A stretch of 46,335 nt of DNA from an uncultured Clostridia bacterium (GCA_934184665.1 CAKPSX010000012.1:1-46335); one strand, 5' to 3'; counted from the stretch's first letter, positions 32,772-41,254 are shown. Notes: generated by a model from the sequence alone, not told the origin. Program-made: numbers and translations.

Positions 32772-33827
32772 CTATTCTGCCTCTTCCTCATTTTCTTCTT
32801 TTTCAGGAAGTTCCTCGCCTAGGCTTTGTTCAAATGCTTTTGCGAAATTATCTCTAACTTTTTGTTCTACTTCATCAAGCATTTCTTTATGTTCGATTAA
32901 ATATCTTTTTGCGTTTTCACGTCCTTGTCCTATTCTTTCTCCATTATAGCTAAACCATGATCCACTCTTATTTACAATGTCTAGATTAACAGCCATATCT
33001 AATATATTGCCTTCTTTTGATATACCTTTTCCATATAATACATCAAATTCTGCCTCTCTAAATGGTGGTGCTACTTTATTTTTTATTACTTTTACTCTAA
33101 CTCTATTTCCTATAACTTCTCCATCTTGTTTCATATTTTCTATTTTTCTTATATCCATTCTTACAGACGCATAGAATTTCAAAGCTCTACCACCTGTTGT
33201 TGTTTCAGGGTTTCCAAACATTACTCCTATTTTTTCTCTTAATTGGTTTATAAATATTAATACTGTTTTTGATTTATTTATTGCTCCTGCTAATTTACGT
33301 AAAGCTTGAGACATTAACCTTGCTTGTAATCCCATATGAGAATCTCCCATATCACCATCTATTTCTGCTTTTGGAACAAGTGCTGCTACAGAGTCAACTA
33401 CAATAACATCTAATGCTCCACTTCTTACTAATGCTTCTGTTATTTCTAGTGCTTGTTCTCCTGTATCAGGTTGAGATACTATAAGATTATCTATGTCCAC
33501 ACCTAATTTTTTTGCATATACTGGGTCAAGTGCATGTTCTGCATCTATGAAAGCTGCTTCGCCTCCCATTTTTTGAGCCTCAGCTATTATATGTAATGCA
33601 AGTGTTGTTTTTCCTGATGATTCAGGTCCAAACACTTCTATTATTCTACCTCTTGGTACTCCACCAATTCCTAGTGCTATATCTAAACTTAAAGCTCCTG
33701 TTGGTATAGCTTCTACTTCCATTGCTTTAAATTCTCCTAATTTCATTACTGAACCTTTTCCAAATTGTTTTTCTATTTGCCCCATTGCGACTTCAAGGGC
33801 TTTTCTTTTTTCTAAGTTTTCTTCCAT
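32772..33827 (-). CDS. recA: Recombinase RecA
   Basis: RecA drives homologous strand exchange and triggers LexA self-cleavage in the SOS response. Walker A GPESSGKTTLALHII, the MAW motif region VDSVAALVPKAEIDGDMGDSHMGLQARLMSQALRKL, loop L2 NQLREKIGVMFGNPETTTGGRALKFYASVR and the acidic C-terminus (PEKEENEEEAE) are all present. Length 351. The leader AAAGGAATGAAAAGATAATGG contains a three-codon mini-ORF whose TAA overlaps the start codon. Transcription most likely starts near 34029 with a LexA-like box. A full copy of the dispersed repeat lies in the 5' untranslated region. Confidence 0.98.
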   Translation of the reverse strand: MEENLEKRKALEVAMGQIEKQFGKGSVMKLGEFKAMEVEAIPTGALSLDIALGIGGVPRGRIIEVFGPESSGKTTLALHIIAEAQKMGGEAAFIDAEHALDPVYAKKLGVDIDNLIVSQPDTGEQALEITEALVRSGALDVIVVDSVAALVPKAEIDGDMGDSHMGLQARLMSQALRKLAGAINKSKTVLIFINQLREKIGVMFGNPETTTGGRALKFYASVRMDIRKIENMKQDGEVIGNRVRVKVIKNKVAPPFREAEFDVLYGKGISKEGNILDMAVNLDIVNKSGSWFSYNGERIGQGRENAKRYLIEHKEMLDEVEQKVRDNFAKAFEQSLGEELPEKEENEEEAE

Positions 33828-33856
33828 TATCTTTTCATTCCTTTCTCAATGTACTA

Positions 33857-33980
33857 GTTGCGAAATAATTACAATTTTGAACGACGTTAATTTTCATTTA
33901 AAACGCGGTTACGTACAACTCATACGCTCCCTTGCTTTTTAAATAAAAGTTTCCTTGTCAAAATTTAATTCCTTCACAAC
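33857..33980. repeat. Dispersed terminal-inverted-repeat element, copy B
   Basis: This 124-bp copy has ends GTTGCGAAATAATTACAA and its approximate complement finishing CCTTCACAAC. The interior core AAAACGCGGTTACGTACAAC is identical to copy A. It lies within the recA 5' untranslated region, and an extra single end (33981-34009, ending TTATTTTTCAAC) follows, suggesting a nested or tandem insertion. As RNA it would fold into a long hairpin upstream of recA. Confidence 0.7.
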
Positions 33981-34009
33981 CATTCTTAAAATTGTAATTA
34001 TTTTTCAAC
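33981..34009. repeat. Extra terminal repeat beside copy B
   Basis: CTTAAAATTGTAATTATTTT followed by TCAAC is the exact complement type of the copy B left end. The span 33857-34009 is therefore bounded by a better inverted repeat than copy B alone. Confidence 0.5.
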
Positions 34010-34013
34010 TTTA

Positions 34014-34027
34014 TGAACTTTTGTTTG
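34014..34027 (-). promoter_or_regulatory. LexA-like operator of recA
   Basis: TGAACTTTTGTTTG matches 8 of 10 fixed positions of the Gram-positive LexA box (CGAAC-N4-GTTCG). It covers about +2 to +15 relative to the predicted recA start site. Confidence 0.5.
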
Positions 34028-34035
34028 ATATTTGT

Positions 34036-34064
34036 ATCATATACTTTTTATTTTCCTTTGTCAA
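34036..34064 (-). promoter_or_regulatory. Sigma-A promoter of recA
   Basis: Minus strand TTGACA (34059-34064), 17-bp spacer, TATGAT (34036-34041), just after the stop codon of the upstream substrate-binding protein gene. Confidence 0.82.
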
Positions 34065-34082
34065 GATATTTTTTCAATTTTT

Positions 34083-35666
34083 TTAATTTTTGTACCAATT
34101 ATTTATATCCATAAATATATTATACCAGTTTGCTGTTATATTTCCTTTTAGGTTCCAATTACTTACTATTGCATAATAACTACTATATAAACCTATATAT
34201 GGCACGTCATCATTATATATTTGCCTTATTTTAGCATATTTTTCTTTTAATAAATCTTCTTTAGTTATATTTTTTATTTCATTCATTAGTGTTGATATTT
34301 CATCATTATTATAATTAGCTAAATTATCTGTACCAAAAAATGTTTCTAAACTTGGGCTTGCTGATTGTGTTATTCCTGTTATAATCATATCATAATTTTT
34401 GTTTTGTAAATAATATTGATATTGTGAATCACTTGCTTTTACTATTGAAACTTTCATTCCTACTTCTTCTAAGTTTGATTTTATCATTTCTGCAATATTT
34501 AGCCTTGTACTATTGCTTGCTTGTACAACTAATTTAAGGTTGATTACTTTCGTATTATAGTTCTCTGTTTTTTTCCATTTATTCTTTTTATAGTTCCATC
34601 CATTTTCTTCTAGAGCTTGTCTTGCTCTATCTGGATTACAAATATTACCTTGATCTTCTCCTCTTAAATAACTGCCATAATCTAAAGGATAATTGGTTAC
34701 TTTATATTTTCCATTAAATTGTGTTCCAACAATATTTTCCTTATTTATAGTGTATGCTATTGCTTTTCTAACTTCTTTATATGATAAAATATTGCTTTGT
34801 GTGTTCATAGCTAAAAAGTCAAAATCTCTGCCTGCTACTTCTTTTTTGTTATAGCCAATATTACCTATATAATCTTCTACTTTAATATTATTTGTAGTTA
34901 TTAAATCAACTTTGCCTAGTTTAAATGCATTATATAGTTCTCCCATATTTGCATATTTACCTATATTTATAGTTTCTAATGTTGTTTCTTCTCTATTATA
35001 ATTTTCATTTTTTGATAGGATTATTTCTTCTCCATTATTTTGGGTAATCTTATATTTTCCTGTTCCTATTGGCATAGAATTTTTATCTGTTGTTGCAAAA
35101 TCTACTCCATCATAATATGTTTTACTCATTATTGGAAATATTAAGTTATACTCAAAAAAAGGTATTTCATGATCAAGTGTTATTTGTACAGTGCTTGAAT
35201 CAATCTTATCTGCTTTTACTATATATTGCACATTATATGCATATATTGATGGATTCTTTTTTAAAACATCAATTGTATATATAACATCATCTGCACTAAA
35301 TTGCTGACCATCTGACCATTTTATATTTTCTTCTAACTTTAATAAATATGTTTCACTACTAGTTTTGGCCCATTCTTTGACCAAATTGTTTTTTATCTTA
35401 TATTCGCTATCAATTTCTAATAATGGCTCATATATTAATCTTGATACTTCTTGCACATATTTATTATTACTTAATATTGGATTTATTGTGTCATATTCTG
35501 CTATGCCTAATGTAAGCTCCTTAACAGGCTCTTCTTGTATTTCTACATCTGCTGTTGTAGCATCTTCTTTTTTTTGATTTTCTTGTTGATTTACTTTATA
35601 TACAGCAAATCCCATTATTGCTATTACAAATATGAAAAATATATATTTTACGAAATTACTTTTCAA
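34083..35666 (-). CDS. Family-5 ABC substrate-binding protein (OppA-like)
   Basis: Extracytoplasmic solute-binding protein of the peptide/nickel class. Residues 7-23 (KYIFFIFVIAIMGFAVY) form a signal anchor without a lipobox Cys, so the protein is probably tethered by an uncleaved helix rather than by lipid. The SBP_bac_5 pattern follows: LTLGIAEYDTINPILSNNKYVQEVSRLIYEPLLEID, WSDGQQFSADDVIYTIDVLK, EVRKAIAYTINKENIV and YNDDVPYIGLYSSYYAIV. Length 527. The start is TTG with AAGGAGG 7 nt upstream. No permease or ATPase genes are adjacent, so it is an orphan binding protein. The ligand is unknown. Confidence 0.87.
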   Translation of the reverse strand: MKSNFVKYIFFIFVIAIMGFAVYKVNQQENQKKEDATTADVEIQEEPVKELTLGIAEYDTINPILSNNKYVQEVSRLIYEPLLEIDSEYKIKNNLVKEWAKTSSETYLLKLEENIKWSDGQQFSADDVIYTIDVLKKNPSIYAYNVQYIVKADKIDSSTVQITLDHEIPFFEYNLIFPIMSKTYYDGVDFATTDKNSMPIGTGKYKITQNNGEEIILSKNENYNREETTLETINIGKYANMGELYNAFKLGKVDLITTNNIKVEDYIGNIGYNKKEVAGRDFDFLAMNTQSNILSYKEVRKAIAYTINKENIVGTQFNGKYKVTNYPLDYGSYLRGEDQGNICNPDRARQALEENGWNYKKNKWKKTENYNTKVINLKLVVQASNSTRLNIAEMIKSNLEEVGMKVSIVKASDSQYQYYLQNKNYDMIITGITQSASPSLETFFGTDNLANYNNDEISTLMNEIKNITKEDLLKEKYAKIRQIYNDDVPYIGLYSSYYAIVSNWNLKGNITANWYNIFMDINNWYKN

Positions 35667-35724
35667 AGTATTCCCTCCTTTTGTATTTTGGGATTATAGT
35701 TTTCTTTGATGTTTTTTCTAAGTT

Positions 35725-35747
35725 GATAATGATATTAGATAATAATC
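35725..35747. promoter_or_regulatory. Fur-box-like repeat upstream of the substrate-binding gene
   Basis: GATAATGATA followed by TTAGATAATAATC resembles the Fur consensus (GATAATGATAATCATTATC) in its first 10 positions. AT-rich DNA makes chance matches common. Confidence 0.25.
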
Positions 35748-35872
35748 GTTTGCATTTTATCACATATAATTTCAAATTGCAACATGTTTTATGTAAATTG
35801 CCAAAAAGTATTTTTCAATTATTATACTATGTAAAATCACTACTATTTATCTTTTATTTATACAAACAACAA

Positions 35873-35915
35873 AATGTCCTTATTATCAAACATTTCGTTT
35901 AATAATAAGGACATT
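35873..35915 (-). terminator. Terminator of spoVS
   Basis: Perfect 14-bp stem AATGTCCTTATTAT (35873-35886) / ATAATAAGGACATT (35902-35915), followed on the minus strand by TTGTTGTTTG. The U run is weak but the stem is long. Confidence 0.75.
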
Positions 35916-35923
35916 ATTAATAC

Positions 35924-36187
35924 CTATTTTCTTGACTCCACAATTAATTTTATTCCTGTTCTGTCTTCACCTTCAACCTCAACTTCAGCAAATGCTGGTA
36001 TACATACTAAATCCACTCCTGCTGGTGCTACGAATCCTCTTGCAATTGCTACAGCTTTTACTGCCTGATTTAGAGCTCCTGCTCCAATTGCTTGCATTTC
36101 TGCTTTGTTTGATTCTTTTACTAATCCAGCAATTGCTCCTGCTACAGAGTTTGGATTAGATTTAGATGAAATTTTCAAAATTTCCAT
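35924..36187 (-). CDS. spoVS: Stage V sporulation protein S
   Basis: SpoVS is a small Alba-like protein that affects spore coat assembly and septation timing in Bacillus. The sequence is highly conserved throughout: MEILKISSKSNPNSVAGAIAGLV, AEMQAIGAGALNQAVKAVAIARGFVAPAG, VDLVCIPAFAEVEVEGEDRTGIKLIVE. Length 87, standard. It lies 156 bp downstream of ymdB, as in Bacillus (recA-rny-ymdB-spoVS), with a perfect terminator after it. GGAGG precedes the ATG. Confidence 0.97.
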   Translation of the reverse strand: MEILKISSKSNPNSVAGAIAGLVKESNKAEMQAIGAGALNQAVKAVAIARGFVAPAGVDLVCIPAFAEVEVEGEDRTGIKLIVESRK

Positions 36188-36343
36188 ATCTTTTGCCTCC
36201 TATTAATTTTTTATTTTTTGTTGCAACCTTTACATTTTGTATTTTACAATATATGGTAGCGTTTGTCTAGTACTTTTTGGAAATTTTTTGAATTTTCATC
36301 GCAGGCTTCGACAGAATTATTTATATTTAAAAATATAAATTTC

Positions 36344-37114
36344 TTATATATAAATTCTCTCTATTCTAGTAACTTTGTTAGTATTATCATCAACTTCAAA
36401 TACCACTGCATTAAATATACATTCTCCCTCAGCAAGTTTGTATTTTTCTGGAAGTGTTGTTTCAAATCTTTTTATTGATGCTTGAATATCCATTCCTATT
36501 ACAGAATTTTTTGGTCCTGTCATACCCAAATCTGTTATATATCCTGTTCCATTTGGTAATATCTGTTCATCTCCTGTTTGCACATGTGTATGTGTTCCAA
36601 ATAATATTGTTATTTTGCCATCTAAATATCTTGCCATTGCAATCTTTTCTGCAGTAGCTTCAGCATGAAAATCGATTATTATTATATCTACTTTTTCTTG
36701 CAATTCTTCAACCATCTCAGATGCCATTATAAATGGATTTTCTGTAAGAATGTTTATATCTACTCTTCCCATGAAATTCATAACTGCAATTTTCTTTCCA
36801 TTATGCTCATATATTCCAAGTCCTTTTCCTGGAACACCTTTTGGATAGTTTGCAGGTCTTAATAATTGAGGATTATCAATAAATTTAAAAATTTCTTTTT
36901 TTCCCCATGTGTGGTTTCCCATTGTAATAGCATCTGTTCCTGCTTCAATTATGTTATTAAAATTCTTTTCTGTAATTCCCATTCCTCCAGCAGAATTTTC
37001 TCCATTTGTTATTACAAAATCTATATCTTTTTCTTTTTTTATTTTAGGTAATATTTCTTCTAGTTTTTTTACCCCTGACTCTCCTACTATATCTCCAACA
37101 GCTAATATCTTCAT
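36344..37114 (-). CDS. ymdB: YmdB-family metallophosphoesterase
   Basis: TIGR00282-type phosphodiesterase; in Bacillus YmdB affects biofilm and motility decisions and hydrolyses 2',3'-cyclic nucleotides in vitro. Metal-ligand motifs are present: VGDIVGESG, TNGENSAGGMG, MGNHTWGKKEI, IIDFHAEATAEK and GTHTHVQTGDEQI, ending with YITDLGMTGP. Length 256. Its own promoter (37149-37178) is upstream. rny, normally the upstream partner, is not present here. Confidence 0.94.
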   Translation of the reverse strand: MKILAVGDIVGESGVKKLEEILPKIKKEKDIDFVITNGENSAGGMGITEKNFNNIIEAGTDAITMGNHTWGKKEIFKFIDNPQLLRPANYPKGVPGKGLGIYEHNGKKIAVMNFMGRVDINILTENPFIMASEMVEELQEKVDIIIIDFHAEATAEKIAMARYLDGKITILFGTHTHVQTGDEQILPNGTGYITDLGMTGPKNSVIGMDIQASIKRFETTLPEKYKLAEGECIFNAVVFEVDDNTNKVTRIERIYI

Positions 37115-37148
37115 TTTATTCCTTCTTTCTTTTTAAGTTTTCTTCTAC

Positions 37149-37178
37149 ATTTTACCATTTTCAATCATGATAAGTCAA
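37149..37178 (-). promoter_or_regulatory. Sigma-A promoter of ymdB
   Basis: Minus strand TTGACT (37173-37178), 18-bp spacer, TAAAAT (37149-37154). Confidence 0.7.
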
Positions 37179-37205
37179 GGTTGTTTTATACATAGTAAGT
37201 TATAC

Positions 37206-38651
37206 CTATACTCTTGTTATTCCGCCAATTACTTTTTTCTCACGGTTTTCATTTACAAAAGTTTGAGCTCCACCTGATAAAACAAGAACATCTCCTTTTT
37301 CTAATATTCCTTTTGCTGTTAGTTCTTCTATTCCTTTTTGCAGTGTATCTTCTGGTTCATTTTCTCCTGTAATCAAAACAGGCATTACATTCCATACAAT
37401 TGATAATTGGTTAAATGTTTTTTCATTGTCTGTTACTGCTATTATTGGGCAACCTGCTCCTATTCCTGCTAATTTTTTTACTGAATTTCCTGTATGTGTA
37501 TATGTTGCGATAGCATTTGCATCTATATGCTCTGCTGTTGCACATGTTGTATATGCAATATTTTTTTCCATATCAGCAGATTTTTCTGCATTAGAACCTT
37601 TTTGTATAAATCTTTTCCAATAACCTATTGAATTTTCTATGGCATTTGATATTTTAACCATTGTTCCAACACATTCTACAGGATATTTTCCAACTGCACA
37701 TTCTCCTGATAGCATTATACAACTTGATAAATCATATATTGCATTTGCAACGTCACTAACTTCTGCTCTTGTTGGACGTGGGTTTGTTATCATTGATTCA
37801 AGCATTTGTGTAGCTGTTATTACTGGTTTTCCAACTGCATTACATCTTTTAATAAAATGTTTTTGAACAACAGGAACTTGTTCCATTGGAATTTCTACAC
37901 CCATGTCTCCACGAGCTACCATTATACCATCTGATAATGCAAGTATTTCTTCGAAATTATTTATTCCTTCTTGACTTTCTATTTTTGAAATTATTTGTAC
38001 TCTTTCTCCACCATGTGAATTTAACAAGTCTCTGATTTCTTGTACATCTGATGCTCTTCTTACAAATGATGCTGCTATAAAATCAAAACCTGCTTCTATA
38101 CCTTTTGTTATATCATCTATATCTTTTTGTGATAAAGCTGGTAATTTTAATTTTAATCCTGGTACATTAACTGTTTTCCTACTTCCTAATTTGCCTGTAT
38201 TTAATGCACAGCACACTATATCTTTATCTTGTATTTCTATTACTTCAAACTCTATGCAACCATCATCAACCAATATTCTAGCTCCAGGAACAACGTCTTT
38301 ATATAAATCTTTATATCCTATTGATACTTTTGTATTGTCACCAATAATTTCATCAAATACAAATCTAAATTCTTGACCTTCTTTGATTAAAACTTTTTCA
38401 TCTCCTGATTCTAATACTCCTGTTCTTATTTCTGGGCCTTTAGTATCAAGCATTAATCCAACCGGTTTGTTTAAATTTTTTCTAACTCTTTTTATTGTTT
38501 CTATTTTTTCCTTGTTCTCTTCATATCCACCATGTGAAAAGTTTATTCTAGCAACATTTAATCCTGCTTCTACTAATTTTGAAAACATTTCTTCACTTTC
38601 ACTTGCCGGTCCTATTGTACCTACTATATTTGTTCTTCTAAAATTTTTCAT
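37206..38651 (-). CDS. pyk: Pyruvate kinase
   Basis: Last ATP-forming step of glycolysis, phosphoenolpyruvate to pyruvate. Motifs in order: RINFSHGGYEE, GLMLDTKGPEIRTG, the B domain (about 70-170), IISKIESQEGINNFEEIL with the catalytic Lys, GIMVARGDMGVEIPMEQVPVVQK, TATQMLESMITNPRPTRAEVSDVANAI, and a C-terminal allosteric domain ending GGITRV. At 481 residues it lacks the extra C-terminal PEP-utiliser-like domain of Bacillus pyruvate kinase. GGAGG precedes the ATG. A TATAAT (minus, near 38700) follows the rpmF terminator and may be its promoter. Confidence 0.97.
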   Translation of the reverse strand: MKNFRRTNIVGTIGPASESEEMFSKLVEAGLNVARINFSHGGYEENKEKIETIKRVRKNLNKPVGLMLDTKGPEIRTGVLESGDEKVLIKEGQEFRFVFDEIIGDNTKVSIGYKDLYKDVVPGARILVDDGCIEFEVIEIQDKDIVCCALNTGKLGSRKTVNVPGLKLKLPALSQKDIDDITKGIEAGFDFIAASFVRRASDVQEIRDLLNSHGGERVQIISKIESQEGINNFEEILALSDGIMVARGDMGVEIPMEQVPVVQKHFIKRCNAVGKPVITATQMLESMITNPRPTRAEVSDVANAIYDLSSCIMLSGECAVGKYPVECVGTMVKISNAIENSIGYWKRFIQKGSNAEKSADMEKNIAYTTCATAEHIDANAIATYTHTGNSVKKLAGIGAGCPIIAVTDNEKTFNQLSIVWNVMPVLITGENEPEDTLQKGIEELTAKGILEKGDVLVLSGGAQTFVNENREKKVIGGITRV

Positions 38652-38720
38652 AATTAATATATCCTCCTTGTTTTCATTTTAACTTTTTTCGTCCTAAATT
38701 ATACTATTCGAAACACAAAA

Positions 38721-38736
38721 AACGCCTTTTGGCGTT
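38721..38736 (-). terminator. Terminator of rpmF
   Basis: Minus strand AACGCC-AAAA-GGCGTT followed by TTTTG; compact GC-rich stem directly after the rpmF stop. Confidence 0.85.
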
Positions 38737-38748
38737 CGTTTGCTCGAA

Positions 38749-38934
38749 TTATTTTTCTTCTTTTTTAGCAACTACTTCTTTTCCATTGTAATATCCACAA
38801 TTTGAACATACTCTATGTTGCATAATTGGTTCATGACAATGTGGGCAAGTAGCGAAATTTGGTTTTTCAAGTTTCCATGTTGATCTTTTTAAATGTGTTC
38901 TAGCTTTTGACCATCTTCTTTTTGGTTGTGCCAT
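38749..38934 (-). CDS. rpmF: 50S ribosomal protein L32
   Basis: Large-subunit protein, zinc-binding form. AQPKRRWSKARTHLKRSTWKL is the conserved N-terminus, followed by CPHCHEPIMQHRVCSNCGYYNGKEVV with all four Cys (CxxC...CxxC). Length 61. GAGGAGG ribosome-binding site. It has a perfect promoter 76 bp upstream and a terminator right after, so it is a single-gene unit; the usual partner (a DUF177/YceD protein) is not adjacent. Confidence 0.98.
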   Translation of the reverse strand: MAQPKRRWSKARTHLKRSTWKLEKPNFATCPHCHEPIMQHRVCSNCGYYNGKEVVAKKEEK

Positions 38935-39009
38935 CTAAATCCCTCCTCGTATCAGATATATGTATGTATATCTATCATTCATATTTTTCACTTTCATAGT
39001 CACTATAAA

Positions 39010-39038
39010 ATTATACAAGTATTTCTTTAATTTGTCAA
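39010..39038 (-). promoter_or_regulatory. Consensus sigma-A promoter of rpmF
   Basis: Minus strand TTGACA (39033-39038), 17-bp spacer, TATAAT (39010-39015). Confidence 0.9.
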
Positions 39039-39111
39039 TACGTTTTTCTCCATTTTTCAGTCATTTTTAGATTTTTATTTCGTTTTGTTCGTTTGAAATT
39101 TATTTTTTATA

Positions 39112-39540
39112 TTATTCATCTGCTTTTTTCTTTGCAAATGCAAAAAATTTACTGATAAAAAAGTTTAATATTATAACAACAACAGTTAGAAAACACTTGC
39201 TTATCATTTCTGGTATTGCTGTTTGGAAAAGTAAAACTCCTCCAAAAAATTCAATAATCATTGTAAAAGCCCTACCTGACATAAATTTAAAAAATTCTGT
39301 TGTTTTTTCTTTAAGTGTTTTTGCTTCTGAATGAAATACCCAGTCCTTATTTGTTACATATGCAAATAATACGCATAATATTATTGCTATAAAGTTTGAT
39401 AAATTCTTATCCCAGTTAAATATCTCATATAATATGTAAAAAGATACTAAATTAACAGCAGTTGTTAATAATCCAAAAATAATATAAAGTATTACTTCTT
39501 TTGTTAACATTTTATTTATAATTTTTTTTATTTTTTCCAT
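39112..39540 (-). CDS. GtrA family membrane protein
   Basis: Small four-helix membrane protein. Family members are thought to move lipid-linked sugars across the membrane or to assist cell-surface glycosylation. TM segments are visible at about 15-35 (ILYIIFGLLTTAVNLVSFYIL), 45-65 (NFIAIILCVLFAYVTN), 85-105 and 112-132. The GtrA motif AYVTNKDWVFHS is intact. I take the ATG at 39540 (MEKIKKIINKML) as start, 12 nt after AAAGGA. No glycosyltransferase is adjacent, so the substrate is unclear. Confidence 0.87.
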   Translation of the reverse strand: MEKIKKIINKMLTKEVILYIIFGLLTTAVNLVSFYILYEIFNWDKNLSNFIAIILCVLFAYVTNKDWVFHSEAKTLKEKTTEFFKFMSGRAFTMIIEFFGGVLLFQTAIPEMISKCFLTVVVIILNFFISKFFAFAKKKADE

Positions 39541-39625
39541 TACTAATCTCATTCCTTTTCTAGAGTATAAATCTGTAATTAATTTTCATATACGAACAAA
39601 GAGCGACTACATCGCCGCTTTGCTC

Positions 39626-39883
39626 TTAAATTTTCTTATATAAAAATAATGCTATTGCTAATCCTATTATGCTTGCTATATTAATATTTAGCATTAATCC
39701 AAATGTTATGCTTATTACATTTAGTTCTAAAACTAAAGGGTCTTTTAGTCCGAACTTTTGCCCATATGATAACCAATTAAGCCAATCTACTTGTGCTGCC
39801 ATTTCTCCGATTAATCCTCCTATTACAAGCCCTGAGCATATAAATATCAATAATATCCAAATGCTTTTGTCTTTTGTAGCCAT
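39626..39883 (-). CDS. DUF4321 family membrane protein
   Basis: An 85-residue protein with two TM segments: about 8-28 (IWILLIFICSGLVIGGLIG) and 58-82 (ITFGLMLNINIASIIGLAIALFLY). The loop between carries the family-typical LSYGQKFGLKDPLVLELNVISITFGL. Function unknown; such genes often occur near maf, radC or tgt in Clostridia. Its leader AAAGGGATGAAATAAAATGG holds a three-codon mini-ORF. Confidence 0.82.
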   Translation of the reverse strand: MATKDKSIWILLIFICSGLVIGGLIGEMAAQVDWLNWLSYGQKFGLKDPLVLELNVISITFGLMLNINIASIIGLAIALFLYKKI

Positions 39884-39920
39884 TTTATTTCATCCCTTTC
39901 TACGTTTAAAAATAATATTG

Positions 39921-41243
39921 TTACTCAATACCTAAACTATCAAGTTTCTTTTCTATATCTTCTGTTTTGCCTCCATATGTCATGTAAAATGTACTTTCAC
40001 CAGTTTCTGTGTTTGCCTTTAAATATACATCTTCTAGCAAGTAACCATTTATTAGTTCTTTTCCATTTGCTTTCATTAAATTATACATGTTATCTTTTTC
40101 AACGACTATTATGTCACGGCTTGGTATTACAAGCAATGGATATGAATTTGGAACTTTAGATGTCTTGCAACCTAATTCTGTATATTTTAAATCTGTTACT
40201 TTTTCACCCTTTAAGTTAAAAAATCCCCATAAATTGTCTTTTTCTACTGGTATAAGTTTGTCTAATAAGATATATTTATTTTCAATTCCATTTTGTTCAA
40301 AATCATTTAAATCTACACCTATTGTGTCATATTCTGGTTCAAGTATAATTTTTCCGTTTGTATCCATTACACCATATAAATCATTCTGTTTTATTAAATA
40401 TAAACCATTTTGATTGTCCATTATTTCGATTTCTTCATAAACAATCTTAGCTTTTGTTGCTCCATCTTTTGTTAATATTCCATATTTATCATTATTTTCT
40501 ACTAAGAAGTCTTTTGTATTTGGTAAATATGAAATCTTTTTATATTTACTTTCTAATATTGAACTTCCAGTAGTTGCATTTACAACTCCAAATTCATCTT
40601 CATTTTCTGTTGTTGTAATTATCATATTCTCAAATATAGCTTTTTTGTCATTAAATTCTTCTGAATATTTTTCTATATTTAATTTTGCAGTATAATAATT
40701 TACCAAATAATCCATTGTAAATATATCAATCTGCTTTTTGTCTGAATCGTATAAAAATTCAACATTAAATGCTTTTTTTACACCATCTATTGTAGTATAT
40801 AGTTGTCCATTTTGTTCAAATACTTTTTCATCTATTGTTACATATTCATAATCAGAATCTCCTCTTGTTTTTACTATTTTATCTGAATTTAATGTAAACA
40901 TCGCTGTTTCAAATTCGTTTTTTACATAACATTTAGATGAATCTTCTGATTTATTTTTGTAATCTCCACTATAATCTTCATAATTTAAATATTTTGCTAT
41001 TGCTCTTACTGGAATATATAATTTACTTCCTGTTTCTGTTTCTTTTATATATAATATTTTTTCTATTTCACTTTTGTTTGTTCCATCAATGTGAATCTTC
41101 ATAACTGTACTATTTAAATATATTATAAGATATATTATTGCAATTGTTAATACTGTTAATACTCCTATTATAACACCTATAATTATAGGCAATTTCGATT
41201 TTTTTCTTGATTTTTGATAATAATCTTCATCATATAATTCCAT
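39921..41243 (-). CDS. Membrane-anchored protein with copper-amine-oxidase-N-like domain and WG repeats
   Basis: A cytoplasmic N-terminus (MELYDEDYYQKSRKKSK) is followed by a TM helix (about 19-43, LPIIIGVIIGVLTVLTIAIIYLII). The outside part starts with a region resembling the Cu_amine_oxidN1 domain (KLYIPVRAIAKYLNYED...YVTIDEKVFEQNGQLYTTIDGVKKAFNVE). WG (KWG) repeats follow from about 215 on: DKYGILTKDGATKAKIVYEEIE, DLYGVMDTNGKIILEPEYDTI, NLWGFFNLKGEKVTDLKYTEL. Both domain types are common in cell-wall-associated Clostridia proteins. Function unknown. It directly follows tgt (11-bp gap), so it is probably in the queA-tgt operon. Confidence 0.78.
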   Translation of the reverse strand: MELYDEDYYQKSRKKSKLPIIIGVIIGVLTVLTIAIIYLIIYLNSTVMKIHIDGTNKSEIEKILYIKETETGSKLYIPVRAIAKYLNYEDYSGDYKNKSEDSSKCYVKNEFETAMFTLNSDKIVKTRGDSDYEYVTIDEKVFEQNGQLYTTIDGVKKAFNVEFLYDSDKKQIDIFTMDYLVNYYTAKLNIEKYSEEFNDKKAIFENMIITTTENEDEFGVVNATTGSSILESKYKKISYLPNTKDFLVENNDKYGILTKDGATKAKIVYEEIEIMDNQNGLYLIKQNDLYGVMDTNGKIILEPEYDTIGVDLNDFEQNGIENKYILLDKLIPVEKDNLWGFFNLKGEKVTDLKYTELGCKTSKVPNSYPLLVIPSRDIIVVEKDNMYNLMKANGKELINGYLLEDVYLKANTETGESTFYMTYGGKTEDIEKKLDSLGIE

Positions 41244-41254
41244 GGATTTTCCTC

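Noticed and set aside
35725..35747. A firm Fur operator call
   Set aside because: Only half of the consensus matches in AT-rich DNA, so it is kept as a low-confidence site.
39593..39628. Hairpin between the DUF4321 and GtrA genes as a terminator
   Set aside because: The stem has mismatches and no T run follows. It could be a processing site but cannot be supported.
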